Part shown: positions 12,726 through 13,706 of the stretch, piece after piece
How the letters are laid out: the number at the start of each line of letters is the position of its first letter
How positions within the stretch are numbered: the stretch's first letter is position 1
Origin: Chloroflexota bacterium
GTDB lineage: Bacteria > Chloroflexota > Anaerolineae > Promineifilales > Promineifilaceae
Assembly: GCA_008501785.1 (NCBI GenBank)
Contig: QQUD01000916.1
Coordinates: forward strand, 1-13,706
Length of the DNA: 13,706 bases
Direction: 5' to 3'
Program-made: the position numbers and the translations under genes
The notes under the pieces: model-generated
What the model saw: only the letters and a program-made list of their open reading frames with translations
What the model was told of the DNA's origin: nothing
Databases searched by the model: none

Positions 12726-13706
12726 TTAGGCCAAATTTAGTTCAGCGTGTAGCGATTCCATTTCTTTTGGTGATTCAGAATGGAGTGTGTGTCGAGCGAG
12801 TTTTCCATAATGGTTGGTGCGTGAGCGCCACCAGATGCCGGGTAGTTTGCGCAGTTTTTCCCAGCCGGTGAGGTGTGCGCGATGGGTGAAAACGTTGTAG
12901 TCGTTGGCTTCGATGTCGTCGAGAATTCCCTTGTATAGTTCTGCGGCGGCGGCGATGGCGAAGCGGCCGTTTTCGCCCAACATGCCAATCCCTGGCAGCG
13001 CTTCGGCATACAAACGACGCGCTCGATCAATTTGAAACTGCATAAATTCACGCCAGCGGTTGCTGATTAATCCGCTGTCGATGTCATATTCGGTAAGACC
13101 GAATTTTGTGAGTTCGTCTTGGGGGAGGTAAAGACGGCCGTTTTCCCAATCCTCACCCACATCCCGCAAAATATTCGTCAATTGCAGCGCCACGCCCAGC
13201 TTAATCGCATACGGAATCGCTTCTTCACCGCTGTAACCCACAATGTGCATCGTCATCAAACCAACCGTTGAAGCGACACCGTAGCAGTAATGAGCCAATT
13301 CGTTGAACGTTGCAAAGCGGTCTTGTGCCAGATCACAAGCAACACCATCTAGCAATTGTTCTGCATATTGACGAGGAATCATGTATTTTGAGCGCGTGTC
13401 AGCCCAGGCCAATGCTACCGGACTCTCTTTGCGTGAATGATTTCCCAGACTTTCATTGCGCCAGCGGAGCAATTCGTGTAGGCGATTTCCTTCACCTTCA
13501 TCAACAATGTCATCACTGACGCGGCAAAACGCATATAACGCCCGCGCTGCTTCCTGCTGTTCCTCAGGCAACAAAGAGGAGGCCATATAAAACGTGCGGC
13601 TGTGTTCCTGTGTGATGGAGGCGCTTACTGCATAAGCGTTGATCAACAATTGTTCATCAACTGCAACAGGTTCAATAGGTGTGCTGTTGTTGAGGGCATG
13701 ATATGC
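12726..13706 (-). CDS. crtB: Phytoene synthase, 5' end beyond the window
   Basis: This trans-isoprenyl diphosphate synthase-type enzyme joins two geranylgeranyl diphosphates into phytoene, the first committed step of carotenoid synthesis. Both Asp-rich motifs are intact: [15 protein letters not shown] and [20 protein letters not shown] (DxxxD in each), plus [15 protein letters not shown] near the N-terminus. The frame stays open to the right edge, adding 19 residues ([19 protein letters not shown]) before a TTG at 13647-13649 that lacks a ribosome binding site. No in-frame ATG is present, so the true start is most likely outside and the gene is reported as partial. Squalene or dehydrosqualene synthase is the main alternative; adjacency to crtI favours CrtB. 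It is the first visible gene of the carotenoid operon. Confidence 0.94.
   Translation of the reverse strand, partial: AYHALNNSTPIEPVAVDEQLLINAYAVSASITQEHSRTFYMASSLLPEEQQEAARALYAFCRVSDDIVDEGEGNRLHELLRWRNESLGNHSRKESPVALAWADTRSKYMIPRQYAEQLLDGVACDLAQDRFATFNELAHYCYGVASTVGLMTMHIVGYSGEEAIPYAIKLGVALQLTNILRDVGEDWENGRLYLPQDELTKFGLTEYDIDSGLISNRWREFMQFQIDRARRLYAEALPGIGMLGENGRFAIAAAAELYKGILDDIEANDYNVFTHRAHLTGWEKLRKLPGIWWRSRTNHYGKLARHTLHSESPKEMESLHAELNLA

Noticed and set aside
1440..13142. CGGCCG sites as restriction sites under avoidance, or as simple codon bias
   Set aside because: The sites are enriched, not avoided, occur in all three frames, and often show symmetry extending well past the 6-bp core.
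13647..13649. TTG start for crtB
   Set aside because: No ribosome binding site is visible and the frame remains open with protein-like sequence to the window edge, so the start is probably outside.

Overview
The window is a bacterial chromosomal segment of about half GC with dense, short-spaced genes. Gene content points to a Chloroflexota (Anaerolineae-like) bacterium: tandem HlyD-type adaptors feeding a MacB-type ABC pair without a TolC-like gene, an ATP-type PEP carboxykinase, paired alpha/alpha-toroid proteins, and a crtB-crtI-fused crtYcd carotenoid set. The taxonomic assignment is inference; there is no rRNA or marker gene here to fix it.

Layout. (1) Positions 1-4424, minus strand: a four-gene export operon read right to left: adaptor 1 (2859-4424), adaptor 2 (1010-2647), ABC ATPase (261-929), and the start of a MacB-type permease that runs off the left edge. 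(2) 4425-4822: divergent regulatory spacer with short repeats, a 12-bp palindrome, a TATAAT promoter and leader hairpins. (3) 4823-6409, plus: pckA, ending in a clear intrinsic terminator. (4) 6410-7121: a 0.7-kb gene-free spacer holding a near-consensus promoter, a strongly structured stretch that may be a small RNA, and three inverted-repeat elements. (5) 7122-10193, plus: an AlkD-like HEAT-repeat protein followed by two homologous alpha/alpha-toroid proteins. (6) 10319-13706, minus: carotenoid operon crtB (5' end cut by the window edge), crtI and crtYcd, convergent with the toroid genes across an inverted repeat.

Functionally, the carotenoid genes form a coherent route from geranylgeranyl diphosphate through phytoene and lycopene to a cyclic carotene. 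The left operon is a tripartite-like efflux or export system. The link between the AlkD-like and toroid genes is not established.

The most striking signal is not a gene. The palindrome ACGGCCGT (often AACGGCCGTT, extending to perfect 14-20 bp palindromes) occurs 14 times, and its core CGGCCG 21 times, all inside coding sequence, in all three reading frames, on genes of unrelated function. This resembles a highly iterated palindrome such as cyanobacterial HIP1, but with a different sequence. By contrast, almost every spacer carries its own, different imperfect inverted repeat and none carries CGGCCG.
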